A DNA stretch of 41,361 nt from Deltaproteobacteria bacterium (GCA_005774545.1 VAUL01000025.1:1-41361), one strand, 5' to 3'. Counted from the stretch's first letter, positions 24,814 to 33,147 are shown. The notes: generated by a model from the sequence alone, not told the origin. Program-made: numbers and translations.

Positions 24814-25095
24814 TTAGTGCCGCGGTCCTTTTTTCTTCCAGCGGACCTCTTTCGGATAGTGCCCCGGCGGCAGTTTCCGCCACGGGCCGCCGCGCGACTC
24901 CGAGTAGGACCAGCGGTGGTCGTCATGGTAGTGGTAGTAGTAGCCCCGGTGAAAAAAGAACGGCTCGATGTCGAGTTCGACAAGGGCCGGCAGGGGCGGA
25001 ACGACCACCACCCCGCGCCCTTCGGGGCTGGCATACATGAGGCACCCGGAGAGCAGGAACCCACCGAGCACTGCCGCGAGCAGAGTCCTCTTCAT
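24814..25095 (-). CDS. small lipoprotein, Tyr/His-rich
   Basis: 93 residues with a clear lipobox, LLSGC (Cys18), so it should be exported and lipidated. The mature part has a Val/Pro-rich strand region and then a Tyr/His-rich turn (FFFHRGYYYHYHDDH, about 46-60) before a Pro/Lys-rich basic tail. The His cluster could bind metal, which would fit the copper operon converging 40 nt away, but that is inference. AAGGAGG precedes the ATG. Not recognised as a named family. Confidence 0.82.
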   Translation of the reverse strand: MKRTLLAAVLGGFLLSGCLMYASPEGRGVVVVPPLPALVELDIEPFFFHRGYYYHYHDDHRWSYSESRGGPWRKLPPGHYPKEVRWKKKGPRH

Positions 25096-25195
25096 GATGT
25101 CCTCCTTGGCTGGACTGTCCCCTTCAAGCCTATCAGGAAATCCCCGGGCGGCCAGGGACCTGCCGATTCATTTGACGAACCGGCGCGGCAAAGGT

Positions 25196-26185
25196 TTAGC
25201 GGCCGGGGAGCTGTAGCGGCGGTTCGTCCAGGGCTGCCGCCAGCTCGCGCAGCTCGATGATGTGCTCGTTCCAGTAGCGGGGGGTGTTGAACCAGGGGAA
25301 GGTGGTGGGGAAGATCGGGTCGTCCCAGCGTTCGGCCAGCCAGGCGGCGTAGTGGAGCACGCGCAGGGCGCGCAGCGGCTCGATCAGGGCCAGTTCGCGG
25401 GGATCGAAGTCATGGAATTCGCTGTAGCCGTCGAGCAGGGCGTCAAGCTGGGCGAGCCGTCGCGGCCGGTCGCCGGAGAGCATCATCCACAGATCCTGTA
25501 CTGCCGGGGCGGTCCGGGCGTCGTCGAAGTCGACGAAGTGCGGCGCGCCGCTGCGCCAGAGGATGTTGCCGGCATGGCAGTCGCCGTGGGTGCGGATCAG
25601 ACCTGGTGTTCCGCCGGCGGTGAGGGCGGCGTCGATGGCGGCGAGCAGGCGCTCGGTGACCGCCAGGTAGCTGGCGCGGTAGTCGGCGGGGATGAAGTCG
25701 CGCAGGCGGGCGACGCTGGCGTGGCCGAAGCTTGCGCTGTCGAGGACCGGCCGGTGGCGAAAGGGGCGCAGCGCGCCGACGGCGTGAATCCTGCCGAGGG
25801 TGCGGCCGAGCACCAGCAGGTTGTCGAGGTCGTCGAACTCCGGCGCATGCCCCCCCTGACGGGGGTAGAGGGCAAAGCGGAACCCCTTGAAGTGGAAGAG
25901 GCTTTCTCCCTCCGGATTGCGCCACGGCGGCACCACCGGCAGTTCGTTGCCGGCCAGTTCGAAGCAGAAAGCGTGCTCCTCGCGCAACTGCGCCTCGCTC
26001 CAGCGGGCCGGCCGGTAGAACTTGGCGATCAGCGGCGGGCCTTCCTCGATCCCCACCTGCCAGACCCGGTTTTCGAAGCTGTTCAGGGCCAGGGTGCGGC
26101 AGTCGCAGCGGAATCCCCGGCTTTCCACGGCGTCCATGACGACATCGGGGGTCAGGGTGTGAAACGGGTGCAGGCGGTCGGGCAT
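25196..26185 (-). CDS. srkA: SrkA (YihE/RdoA)-type serine/threonine kinase
   Basis: 329 residues from ATG 26185, with AAGGAAGG upstream. The protein-kinase-like fold of the APH/choline kinase type is shown by HGDCHAGNILW (catalytic Asp and Asn) and HFVDFDDA (Mg-binding Asp). The N-terminal NSFENRVWQVG and LIAKFYRP (ATP-binding Lys) blocks are characteristic of SrkA, a stress-response kinase acting against toxin-mediated death in E. coli. The start shares a TGATG with the stop of the radical SAM gene, so they are translationally coupled. Last gene of its operon. Confidence 0.93.
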   Translation of the reverse strand: MPDRLHPFHTLTPDVVMDAVESRGFRCDCRTLALNSFENRVWQVGIEEGPPLIAKFYRPARWSEAQLREEHAFCFELAGNELPVVPPWRNPEGESLFHFKGFRFALYPRQGGHAPEFDDLDNLLVLGRTLGRIHAVGALRPFRHRPVLDSASFGHASVARLRDFIPADYRASYLAVTERLLAAIDAALTAGGTPGLIRTHGDCHAGNILWRSGAPHFVDFDDARTAPAVQDLWMMLSGDRPRRLAQLDALLDGYSEFHDFDPRELALIEPLRALRVLHYAAWLAERWDDPIFPTTFPWFNTPRYWNEHIIELRELAAALDEPPLQLPGR

Positions 26186-27735
26186 CAGGAGCCTTCCTTC
26201 CCCTGCTCCCTTGCGGCCTGGACGAAGAGCGGGGCGTGGTTGGAGGTGAACAGCGGCGGATCGCGGCGCAGAATCGCCGCCACCGCCGGGTGCCGCGAAA
26301 ACTCGCTGCCGATGAAGCGGCGCACCTTGCCGCGCTGCCATCCCAGGGGGTGGCAGAAGTCGGTGTAGAGCGACAGGTCGCCGCTGTAGAAGGGGGCCGT
26401 GCCGTAATCGCGGGCCTCAGTGGCACCGACCGGCATGTTGAACAGGGCGACGTTGAGAAAATCCAGGGCGCGGCTGTTGCGAACGACGAAGTCCAGCGTG
26501 CGCCGGGCGGCGGCCTCGTCCTCCGCCGGGGTGCCGAACAGCAGGTAGCCGTACACGGCGATCCCCGCGCTCCTGAGCGCCGCCAGCGCCCGTTCCGTCG
26601 TTGCCAGGTCGATCCCCTTGTTGAGGCGGTCGAGTACCTCCTGGTCCCCCGATTCCAGCCCGAGTTTGAGCATCACGCACCCGGCGCGGCGCAATTCCCG
26701 GCAGAAATCCGGGTCGGCCAGTTGCGCGTCGATCCGGGCGAAGCCGTACCACGGCACCGGGAGCGGCGCTGCGCACAGGGCCCGCAGCAGCGCCGGGCTG
26801 ACGGCGTTGTCGAGCAGGTGGACCAGGTGCGGGCGATAGACCGCGCACAGGGCGTGGAGGTCCGCCGCCGCCTGCGGCGCCGGGAGCGGCCGGTAGACGT
26901 TCCCCTCGGCGCGCTCCGGGCAGAACGAACAGCCGTTCCACCAGCAGCCGGCGGCGCTGCTGTAGGGGAGGATCAGCCCCGGAGCCAGGTAGTCGGCGAG
27001 CGGCAGGGCCGCGTAGCCCGGAAGCGGGGGCGGGCCGGCCGGCGCGGCGCCGCACAGGCCGAGCAGGAACGCCTCGCCGGGGCCGGCGGCCAGGTGGTCG
27101 ATCAGCCCGCCGAAGGGGTTGCGCCAGTCGGGCCGGCGCAGCCAGGAGGTCGTCAGCCCGCCGCCGAGGACGATGACGGCCTGCGGCGCGTGGCGGCGGA
27201 TGAAGCCGGCCATGGCGAAGGTGCACAGCGCCTGGCTCAGGTAGTTGAGGGAGAGGCCGACGATCCGCACCCCCTCGAGCAGGGGCGGCAGGCGGGCGCT
27301 GAACCAGGGGTAGAAGGGGTTGCGCTCGGGGTGCGCCGCGGCCCGGAGCAGGTCGGCGCTGCTCAGCGGCGAGAACCCCTCCTGCCGGTAGTCGGCCAGG
27401 CCGATCGTGGCGCCGCAGGCCGCGCCGCTGCGGTCGAGGAGCCGGTTCAGGTCGCTGACCGCCCGGTTGTAGCGGGCCGGGGCGCGATAGGTTCCCGGGG
27501 TGCGCAGGGCCGCCAGATGCCGGTCCCGTTGGCCGGCCGCGCGCCGGCTCCAGGTGTCCGCGGCCGGCGGCTCGTGCGCCAGCAGCGCCAGCTGCCCCTC
27601 CAGATTGGCGTCGAGCAGCCGGCAGGGAACGCCGGCGCCGTCCAGCGCCGCGGCCAGCCGGGCGATGCCGGCCGGTGGCTCGCAGGCCTTGGCGACCGGC
27701 GGATGGATCAGCAGAAGCGGGGCGTGGGCGGACAA
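26185..27735 (-). CDS. B12-binding-type radical SAM protein with CX4CX2C motif
   Basis: 516 residues from TTG 27735, the only start codon available in frame. LLLIHPP at 7-13 begins a cobalamin-binding-like domain extending to about 230 (VGLSLNY, VIVLGGG). The iron-sulfur motif is Cys264-x4-Cys269-x2-Cys272 (GCWWNGCSFC), one residue wider than the classical CX3CX2C but seen in some B12-radical SAM families. GLESGDQEVLDRLNKG is the typical SAM-binding region. Reaction unknown. It lies between a PilZ regulator (32-nt gap) and srkA (TGATG overlap). Confidence 0.88.
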   Translation of the reverse strand: MSAHAPLLLIHPPVAKACEPPAGIARLAAALDGAGVPCRLLDANLEGQLALLAHEPPAADTWSRRAAGQRDRHLAALRTPGTYRAPARYNRAVSDLNRLLDRSGAACGATIGLADYRQEGFSPLSSADLLRAAAHPERNPFYPWFSARLPPLLEGVRIVGLSLNYLSQALCTFAMAGFIRRHAPQAVIVLGGGLTTSWLRRPDWRNPFGGLIDHLAAGPGEAFLLGLCGAAPAGPPPLPGYAALPLADYLAPGLILPYSSAAGCWWNGCSFCPERAEGNVYRPLPAPQAAADLHALCAVYRPHLVHLLDNAVSPALLRALCAAPLPVPWYGFARIDAQLADPDFCRELRRAGCVMLKLGLESGDQEVLDRLNKGIDLATTERALAALRSAGIAVYGYLLFGTPAEDEAAARRTLDFVVRNSRALDFLNVALFNMPVGATEARDYGTAPFYSGDLSLYTDFCHPLGWQRGKVRRFIGSEFSRHPAVAAILRRDPPLFTSNHAPLFVQAAREQGKEGS

Positions 27736-27767
27736 GGGGGCGTGGCTGTCGATACGAGCGGCAACCG

Positions 27768-28490
27768 CTACGGTGCCGGCTGCAGGTCGTTTTCGGTCAG
27801 GTAGGCCCGGATCGCGTGCAGGTCGTCGAGAGAGATGTCAACGAACTGCACCCCGAAACCGGGGGGCAGCGCCGGTTTCTTCGGATCCTTGGCGTGGTTG
27901 ACCCAGGCGACCCGCGCCAGGCAGCGGATCGCCTGCTCCTGCCCCGGAAGACTGAAGACCAGGGTGATGTTTTCGTCGACGTCGAGCACATGCCTGGTTT
28001 CGACGTAGATCCCCCCCATGCTCAGGTTGAGGGTGAAGCCGCCGAGCTGACGCTGGGGGCTGGGCCCGTAGAGGATCTCGATACGGGTGGCGAAACGGGT
28101 TTCCCGGCGGGTTTCGACCTGCAGGTAGCGGTTGGCCGCCTGCACGAATTCGCTGCGATTGATCGGCTTGTTGATGACCTCGTTGCAGCCGGCCGCCTGG
28201 CAGCGTTCGATTTCCCCGGCGTTCCCCGCTGCCGTGACCATGACCACCGTCACCCCGGCGAGATCGGCGTCGTCCTTGATCAGCCGGCAGCACTCGTCGC
28301 CGTTCATCTCCGGCATGTAGAGGTCGAGGAAGACCAGCTGCGGCCGGTGCTGACGAACCAGCTCCAGGGCCTGCCGGCCGTTGTGCGCGACCAGGATGTC
28401 GATATCGGCCCGCTTCAGGAAAGTCTTTTCGAGTTCCAGAAAGAGGGTGACGTCGTCGGCGAGCAGAACCTTCTTCTTCACGTCGTTCAT
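27768..28490 (-). CDS. REC-PilZ response regulator (c-di-GMP binding)
   Basis: 240 residues: receiver domain (1-122) with Asp11-Asp12-type pocket, phospho-acceptor Asp56 (VFLDLYMP) and Lys107; then a PilZ domain (about 125-235). The c-di-GMP signatures are RRETR (Arg127-x3-Arg131) and NLSMGG (Asn154-x-Ser156-x2-Gly159), both intact. It should change behaviour in response to phosphorylation and c-di-GMP together; such proteins in myxobacteria and Geobacter-like bacteria affect motility and surface functions. AAGGGGA precedes the ATG, 19 nt after the symporter stop. The EAL protein at 1595-3784 could influence its ligand level. Confidence 0.93.
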   Translation of the reverse strand: MNDVKKKVLLADDVTLFLELEKTFLKRADIDILVAHNGRQALELVRQHRPQLVFLDLYMPEMNGDECCRLIKDDADLAGVTVVMVTAAGNAGEIERCQAAGCNEVINKPINRSEFVQAANRYLQVETRRETRFATRIEILYGPSPQRQLGGFTLNLSMGGIYVETRHVLDVDENITLVFSLPGQEQAIRCLARVAWVNHAKDPKKPALPPGFGVQFVDISLDDLHAIRAYLTENDLQPAP

Positions 28491-28509
28491 TGGTTGTCCC
28501 CTTGAATCG

Positions 28510-29712
28510 TTACTGTACCGGGCGGCCCGTGGCCACCCGCTCGACCAGCAGGGCTGCGGCGTTGTCCCCGGTAGCGTTCAGCAGGGTCGCCAGCGGGTCG
28601 ATGATGACGCTGATCACCGCCAGCAGCGGCAGGGCTTCCTGGCCGAAGCCGAAGGCCGAGAGGATGACCAGTTCGGCGGTCATCCCCCCGGTGGGGATCG
28701 CGCCGACGACCACCGCCGCGACGATGGAAACCGCTACGGTGGCTGCGAGCACCGTGGGGGTCAGCTCGAGGTGAAACAGGCTGGCGGCGAACAGACATTT
28801 GGCCACGGCGCCGATCACCGAGCCGTCCTTGTGGATCACGGCTCCGACCGGGATCACCAGGCTGCTCACCTCGCGCGTCACCCCCATCTGCGGGGCGGCT
28901 TCGAGATTGGCCGGCATCGTCGCCATGCTCGAGCAGGTGCCCAGGGCGGTCAGCGAGGGGGTCAGCATATGCGCCCAGAAACGACGCACCCCCCTGCCGC
29001 CGCCGGCCAGCCAGGCGTAGGCCGAGAAGGCGAGGATGAAATAGCCCCCGGCGAACAGATAGTAGGCGACGAACACCTGCAGGTAGGCCCCGGCCAGGGC
29101 CGCCCCGGTCTCGGCCACGGTGGCGGCGAAATAGGCAAAGAGCCCGACCGGCGCCAGCAGCATGACGTAATCGACCAGCCGGATGGCGACATCGGCGCCG
29201 CTTTGCAGTACCTTTGCCAACGGCTCGCCGCGCTCGCCGAGTTGGCGGGTGGCGATGCCGACCGCGGCGGCGAAGATCATGAGCGGCAGCAGCGCCCGGT
29301 GGCTGAGCAGTTCCGCGAAACTCGGCACGGAGACGGTTCTCACCAGTTGTGCCAGCGGGGTCGGGGTCTGTGCCATCGTGGCCGCCGGTAGGGCCAGGCC
29401 GCTGCCCGGCACCGGCTGCATGACCAGGAAGAAGAGCAGCGACCCCAGCGCGGCGACCACGCTGGTCGCCAGGAACACCACCAGCATCACCCGGGAGATG
29501 CGCGACACGGTGGCGGTACGCGAGGCGGCGATGCTCGAGGCGATCGCCAGGAAAACCAGCGGGACGATGACCATGAAGATCAGGTTGAGGAACAGATCGC
29601 CCAGCGGCCTGAGCGTCGCGGCAAACTCCGGGGCCTGATAGCCGATGGCCGAGCCGGCCGCAATCGCGACGATCAGCAGGATGGAAAACCGGTAGGCGCG
29701 CAGCACTCCCAT
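28510..29712 (-). CDS. dicarboxylate/amino acid:cation symporter (DAACS family)
   Basis: 400 residues with about eight membrane helices plus re-entrant loops. Family landmarks: TALGTCSSMATMP (hairpin 1 serine-rich motif), IPVGAVIHKDGSV (in place of the usual NMDGT), and IDPLATLLNATGDNAA (in place of DRxRTxxNVxGD). It should take up a carboxylate or amino acid with Na+ or H+. The changed substrate-site residues (HKD for NMD, PLAT for RFRT) mean the substrate may not be the usual aspartate, glutamate or C4-dicarboxylate. First gene of the operon running to 25196. Confidence 0.9.
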   Translation of the reverse strand: MGVLRAYRFSILLIVAIAAGSAIGYQAPEFAATLRPLGDLFLNLIFMVIVPLVFLAIASSIAASRTATVSRISRVMLVVFLATSVVAALGSLLFFLVMQPVPGSGLALPAATMAQTPTPLAQLVRTVSVPSFAELLSHRALLPLMIFAAAVGIATRQLGERGEPLAKVLQSGADVAIRLVDYVMLLAPVGLFAYFAATVAETGAALAGAYLQVFVAYYLFAGGYFILAFSAYAWLAGGGRGVRRFWAHMLTPSLTALGTCSSMATMPANLEAAPQMGVTREVSSLVIPVGAVIHKDGSVIGAVAKCLFAASLFHLELTPTVLAATVAVSIVAAVVVGAIPTGGMTAELVILSAFGFGQEALPLLAVISVIIDPLATLLNATGDNAAALLVERVATGRPVQ

Positions 29713-29819
29713 GGAGCAACCCTTTCCCGGACGGCAGCCGTCCTGTCCAGCATGCTATTGACTGCGGGAGGCAGCGTCAATCTCTCTTTTTGCGCCTGCG
29801 GGGGAGCGTCGCCTTTCCC

Positions 29820-29848
29820 TTGACCCCGACGCGGCCGGCGGTTAGCAT
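29820..29848 (+). promoter_or_regulatory. promoter of the flavoprotein pair
   Basis: TTGACC (29820-29825), 17-bp spacer, TAGCAT (29843-29848), about 25 nt before the ribosome site of the first flavoprotein gene. Confidence 0.5.
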
Positions 29849-29879
29849 CTCGGCTGACCCGGAAAAACAGGAGGAGCCC

Positions 29880-30449
29880 ATGAACGTTGTTGCGCTGCTC
29901 GGCAGTCCGCGCCCCGGCAAGAACAGTGCCACCATCGCCCGCCATTTCGTCGATGCCGCCGCGCAGCGGGGCGCCGTGGTCCGGACCTTCGAACTGAACC
30001 GCCTGAACTATCGCGGCTGCCAGGGGTGTTACGCCTGCAAGCAGACCCTCGATCGCTGCGTGCTGCAGGACGATCTCACCGAAGTTCTCGCCGCCGTGCA
30101 GTCGGCCGACCTGGTGCTGCTGGCGTCGCCGGTCTACTACGGCGACGTGACCGCCCAGCTCAAGGGATTCATCGACCGGACCTTCTCGTACCTGGTCCCC
30201 GACTACCCGACCAATCCGCAGCCCAGCCGTCTCGGTCCCAAGAAACTGGTGTTCGTGCTCACCCAGGGGCACCCGGACGAGGCGCTCTTTGCGGACATCT
30301 TTCCTCGCTACGAGACGTTCCTCAAGTGGATGGGCTTCACCGAATGCCGGCTGCTTCGCATCTGCGGCATCGGCCCGGCCAGGGTTGACGAGGTGCCCGA
30401 AGCGACCCTGCGGGAGGCCGAAGCGCTGGCCCGGGAGATGGCGGGTTGA
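29880..30449 (+). CDS. Isf-like flavodoxin-fold oxidoreductase (first of pair)
   Basis: 189 residues from ATG 29880 with AGGAGGAG upstream. The flavodoxin fold starts with VVALLGSPRPGKNSATI, the FMN-phosphate loop. A compact Cys motif, Cys47-x2-Cys50-x2-Cys53-x6-Cys60, matches the [4Fe-4S]-binding pattern of iron-sulfur flavoproteins. LLASPVYYGDVTAQLKGFID is the conserved second flavin region. It probably transfers electrons between a low-potential donor and an unknown acceptor in the cytosol. A second, similar gene follows after 29 nt. Confidence 0.9.
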   Translation: MNVVALLGSPRPGKNSATIARHFVDAAAQRGAVVRTFELNRLNYRGCQGCYACKQTLDRCVLQDDLTEVLAAVQSADLVLLASPVYYGDVTAQLKGFIDRTFSYLVPDYPTNPQPSRLGPKKLVFVLTQGHPDEALFADIFPRYETFLKWMGFTECRLLRICGIGPARVDEVPEATLREAEALAREMAG

Positions 30450-30478
30450 CACCTCATGACAGGAGAAAGGACTGAACC

Positions 30479-31054
30479 ATGAAAGTCGTGGCTTTCAGCG
30501 GCAGCGCCCGCAAGGACGGCAATACCGCCATCCTGGTGCGCCAGGTCTTTGCCGAACTGGAGAAGGCAGGAATCGAGACCGAACTGGTGCAACTGGCCGG
30601 CGAGCGCCTGCGCGGCTGCATCGCCTGCTACCAGTGCTGGCAGACCAAGGACGGGACGTGCGCGGTCAAGGACGACTGCATCAACGACTGTATCGACAAG
30701 ATGCGCGCCGCCGACGGCATCCTGCTCGCCTCGCCGACCTACTTCGCCGACATCACCACCGAAATCAAGGCGCTGATCGACCGCGCCGGGATGGTGGCGC
30801 GCGCCAACGACCACATGTTCCGGCGCAAGGCCGGCGCCGGAATCATCGCCGTGCGCCGCGGCGGGGCGATCCACGCCTTCGACTCGCTCAACCACTTCTT
30901 CCTGATCAGCCAGATGATCGTTCCCGGTTCCATCTACTGGAACATAGGGGTCGGTCGCGAAATCGGCGAGGTCGAAAAGGACGGCGAGGGGATGCAGACC
31001 ATGACCGTTCTCGGCGAGAACCTGGCCTGGCTGCTCAAGCGGACCGCCGGCTGA
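30479..31054 (+). CDS. Isf-like flavodoxin-fold oxidoreductase (second of pair)
   Basis: 191 residues, built like its neighbour: [14 protein letters not shown] phosphate loop, Cys47-x2-Cys50-x2-Cys53-x7-Cys61 cluster motif, and [20 protein letters not shown]. The two share layout but differ enough to be old duplicates. Two Shine-Dalgarno-like stretches (AGGAG, AAAGGA) precede the ATG. Its stop codon abuts the stop of the convergent gltA-type gene with no gap. Electron acceptor unknown; drug, quinone or oxygen reduction are possibilities for the family. Confidence 0.9.
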   Translation: MKVVAFSGSARKDGNTAILVRQVFAELEKAGIETELVQLAGERLRGCIACYQCWQTKDGTCAVKDDCINDCIDKMRAADGILLASPTYFADITTEIKALIDRAGMVARANDHMFRRKAGAGIIAVRRGGAIHAFDSLNHFFLISQMIVPGSIYWNIGVGREIGEVEKDGEGMQTMTVLGENLAWLLKRTAG

Positions 31055-32371
31055 TCAGTCCTTCCCCTGCTGCAGGAAGGCGTCGATCGCCTCGGCGACC
31101 CGCCGCCCCTCGCGCATGGCCAGGATCACCGTCTGCGGTTCGTGGACCACGTCGCCGGCGGCGAAAACCCCCTTGCGGGTGGTCATGCCGTAGAACGGCT
31201 CGGTTTCGGTGATCACGTAGCCCTTGTCGTTGGTCTTGATCCCGGTGGTGGTCGAGACGATGCGCGCGAACGGCTTCTGGCCGACGGCGATGATCACCTT
31301 GTCGCAGGGGACCAACTGTTCGGTGCCGGGCACCGGCATGATGATGCTTTCACGGCCGGCCACCTGGCGGGCGAACCGCTGCAGCGTCACGCCGGTCACT
31401 TCCTCCTCGCCGTGGATCCGGGTCACGCTGGTTTCGAAGCGGAAGTCCACCCCCTCGTGCAGCGCTTCGGCATATTCCTTGTCGCTGGCGCGCCGTTCCT
31501 TCTCCGGTACGATATCGACGGCCATGACCTCGGCGGCCTTGAGGCGCAGAGCGGTGCGGGCGGCATCGACGGCGACGTTGCCGGCGCCGACCACCACCAC
31601 CCGGTCGCCGGGAAGGACCGGGTAGGGACGGTCGCCGAGGCTGCCGTCGCGGATCAGGCTGACCGTTTCCAGGAAGTAGATCGCCTGCATCGCCCCGGCC
31701 AGCTGCTCCCCCTCGACGCCGAGTTTCTTGGCCAGGCCGGTGCCGGTGCCGATGAAGATCGCCTGATAGCCCATGGCGAACAGCTGGTCGAGGGTCAGGT
31801 CCTCGCCGATGATCACGCCGGTTTCGATGCGCACCCCGAGGTTGCGGACGATCTCGATCTGCTTGTCGACCACTTCCTTGGGGAGGCGGTATTCGGGGAT
31901 GCCGTAGCGCAGGACGCCGCCGGCCTTCCCCTGCGCCTCGAACACGGTGACGCGGTAGTTCTGCTTGGCGAGGATCGAGGCGACCGACAGCCCGGCCGGT
32001 CCCGACCCAATGACCGCCACCTTGCCGCGCAGGCGGTTCAGGGCCAGCTCCATCTCCTTCTCGGCGAGGAAGCGCTCCAGCTTGCTGATCCGGATCCCCT
32101 CCCCCTTGCGGTTCAGGACGCAGGACCCTTCGCACTGGTCGTTGTGCGGGCAGACCCGGGCGCAGATCACCGCCAGGTTGCTGTTCTCGTTGATGATGTC
32201 GATCGCGGTGCGGTAGTCCTTCTGCTCGATGGCCGCGATGATCTCCGGAATGCGGTTCTCGATCGGGCACCCCCTCACGCACAAGGGGGTTTTGCACTTC
32301 AGGCAGCGGCGGGCTTCGGCCAGCGCCTCCTCCTCGGTAAAGCCTTTTTCCAGTTCGTCAAAATTGAGCAT
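31055..32371 (-). CDS. gltA: glutamate-synthase small-subunit-type NADPH oxidoreductase
   Basis: 438 residues. The N-terminal Fe-S domain carries Cys23/26/31/35 and Cys70/74/80/84, enough for two [4Fe-4S] clusters. FAD binds at GSGPAGL (about 121-127), NADPH at GAGNVAVDAA (about 264-273), and a second FAD contact is GVFAAGDVV. This unit passes electrons from NADPH to a partner: GltB, or in related systems NfnA or sulfide dehydrogenase subunits. No large glutamate synthase subunit is adjacent, so the partner is unknown. GAGAGG precedes the ATG, and a perfect palindrome sits in the leader. Confidence 0.92.
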   Translation of the reverse strand: MLNFDELEKGFTEEEALAEARRCLKCKTPLCVRGCPIENRIPEIIAAIEQKDYRTAIDIINENSNLAVICARVCPHNDQCEGSCVLNRKGEGIRISKLERFLAEKEMELALNRLRGKVAVIGSGPAGLSVASILAKQNYRVTVFEAQGKAGGVLRYGIPEYRLPKEVVDKQIEIVRNLGVRIETGVIIGEDLTLDQLFAMGYQAIFIGTGTGLAKKLGVEGEQLAGAMQAIYFLETVSLIRDGSLGDRPYPVLPGDRVVVVGAGNVAVDAARTALRLKAAEVMAVDIVPEKERRASDKEYAEALHEGVDFRFETSVTRIHGEEEVTGVTLQRFARQVAGRESIIMPVPGTEQLVPCDKVIIAVGQKPFARIVSTTTGIKTNDKGYVITETEPFYGMTTRKGVFAAGDVVHEPQTVILAMREGRRVAEAIDAFLQQGKD

Positions 32372-32400
32372 GCCTACAGCCTCTCCCTGATATGAAGAAG

Positions 32401-32416
32401 GGCGGATTAATCCGCC
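32401..32416. promoter_or_regulatory. perfect 16-bp palindrome before the gltA-type gene
   Basis: GGCGGATTAATCCGCC, 30 nt upstream of the ATG and just downstream of the predicted start point near 32418. No T tract follows on the minus strand, so an operator is more likely than a terminator. Confidence 0.45.
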
Positions 32417-32424
32417 TTGCCCCT

Positions 32425-32454
32425 AACATACACCAAGAGCCCGATAGCATGCAA
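32425..32454 (-). promoter_or_regulatory. possible promoter of the gltA-type gene
   Basis: Minus strand TTGCAT (32454-32449), 18-bp spacer, TATGTT (32430-32425). Confidence 0.35.
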
Positions 32455-32515
32455 AAGCACCCCGAACCACGCACCCCGGCGCGACAGAATTCTCTGCCCG
32501 CTGCTCGATTGCGTG

Positions 32516-32707
32516 TCAGTCGCCGAACGGCAGCGGATCACAGTTGAGGATGCAGTCCGGTCCCTTGGTGGAGACGTCGAACTGGCGGCCCCCCATCGTT
32601 TCGAGATGCATGAAGGTCGGGTGACCGTACAGAGTTTCGCACTCCTTGCAGCCGAAGGCGCTGTTCCCCGCAAGCTCCAGGCTCGCTTCGGTAAACCTGT
32701 CTTTCAT
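32516..32707 (-). CDS. 63-residue Cys-motif protein
   Basis: From ATG 32707 with AAAGGAG upstream; the frame extends to 32761 but without a ribosome site. Two Cys pairs, Cys20-x2-Cys23 (GCKEC) and Cys52-x3-Cys56 (CILNC), could hold zinc or an Fe-S cluster. Between them lies HPTFMHLETMGGRQF, part of which is repeated at the right end of the window. No signal peptide. Function unknown. It is divergent from the small SAP-like gene. Confidence 0.75.
   Translation of the reverse strand: MKDRFTEASLELAGNSAFGCKECETLYGHPTFMHLETMGGRQFDVSTKGPDCILNCDPLPFGD
32579..32633. repeat. 55-bp perfect repeat, internal copy
   Basis: Identical over 55 bases to 41307-41361, in the same orientation. The bases just before the match differ (C at 32578, A at 41306), and the other copy runs off the window end. 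It covers codons for HPTFMHLETMGGRQF of the small Cys protein. Confidence 0.97.
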
Positions 32708-32916
32708 GGCCTGACTCCTTTTTCGCGTGATGCGGACAGGCTCTCGCCCGCCTGGATACAATCATAGCATAAATGACCGTTTTGGTATTAGTTTGCCCGA
32801 AGCCAGCCCGACAGGGTGGAGGTGCTCCCCGGCTTGACTTTCGCCCCGGATATGATTGTCTTGGTAAGAAAGTTCCAAGGATTGTGCCGCAAGCGCACTA
32901 CCGGGAGGTCCCGCCG

Positions 32917-33105
32917 ATGAACATGCAGGAAATTCGTGAACGGGCTGCCGCCGTCGGTCTTGCCGGTATCGGCAGGCTGCGCAAGAGCGAACTGATTCAG
33001 AGAATCCAGCAGGCAGAAGGGAACGATCCCTGCTTCGGCGCCGGCTGGCGGCATCAGTGTGCGGAGATGCACTGCTGCTGGCGCGAGGACTGTCTCAAGG
33101 AGTAG
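32917..33105 (+). CDS. small SAP/Rho-N-like protein with Cys tail
   Basis: 62 residues from ATG 32917 with GGGAGGT upstream. The first 33 residues (MNMQEIRERAAAVGLAGIGR, then RKSELIQRIQ) match the helix-extended-helix SAP or Rho N-terminal fold that binds nucleic acid. The tail holds Cys39, Cys48, Cys53, Cys54 and Cys59, ending WREDCL. Such short SAP-plus-Cys proteins recur in Geobacter-like genomes as I recall; their role is unknown. It is 42 nt upstream of the LuxR-type regulator and may be co-transcribed. Confidence 0.78.
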   Translation: MNMQEIRERAAAVGLAGIGRLRKSELIQRIQQAEGNDPCFGAGWRHQCAEMHCCWREDCLKE

Positions 33106-33147
33106 GCGGCCGGCGGGTGGCTCCGACTGTGGGGGGGAGGGCCGGGG

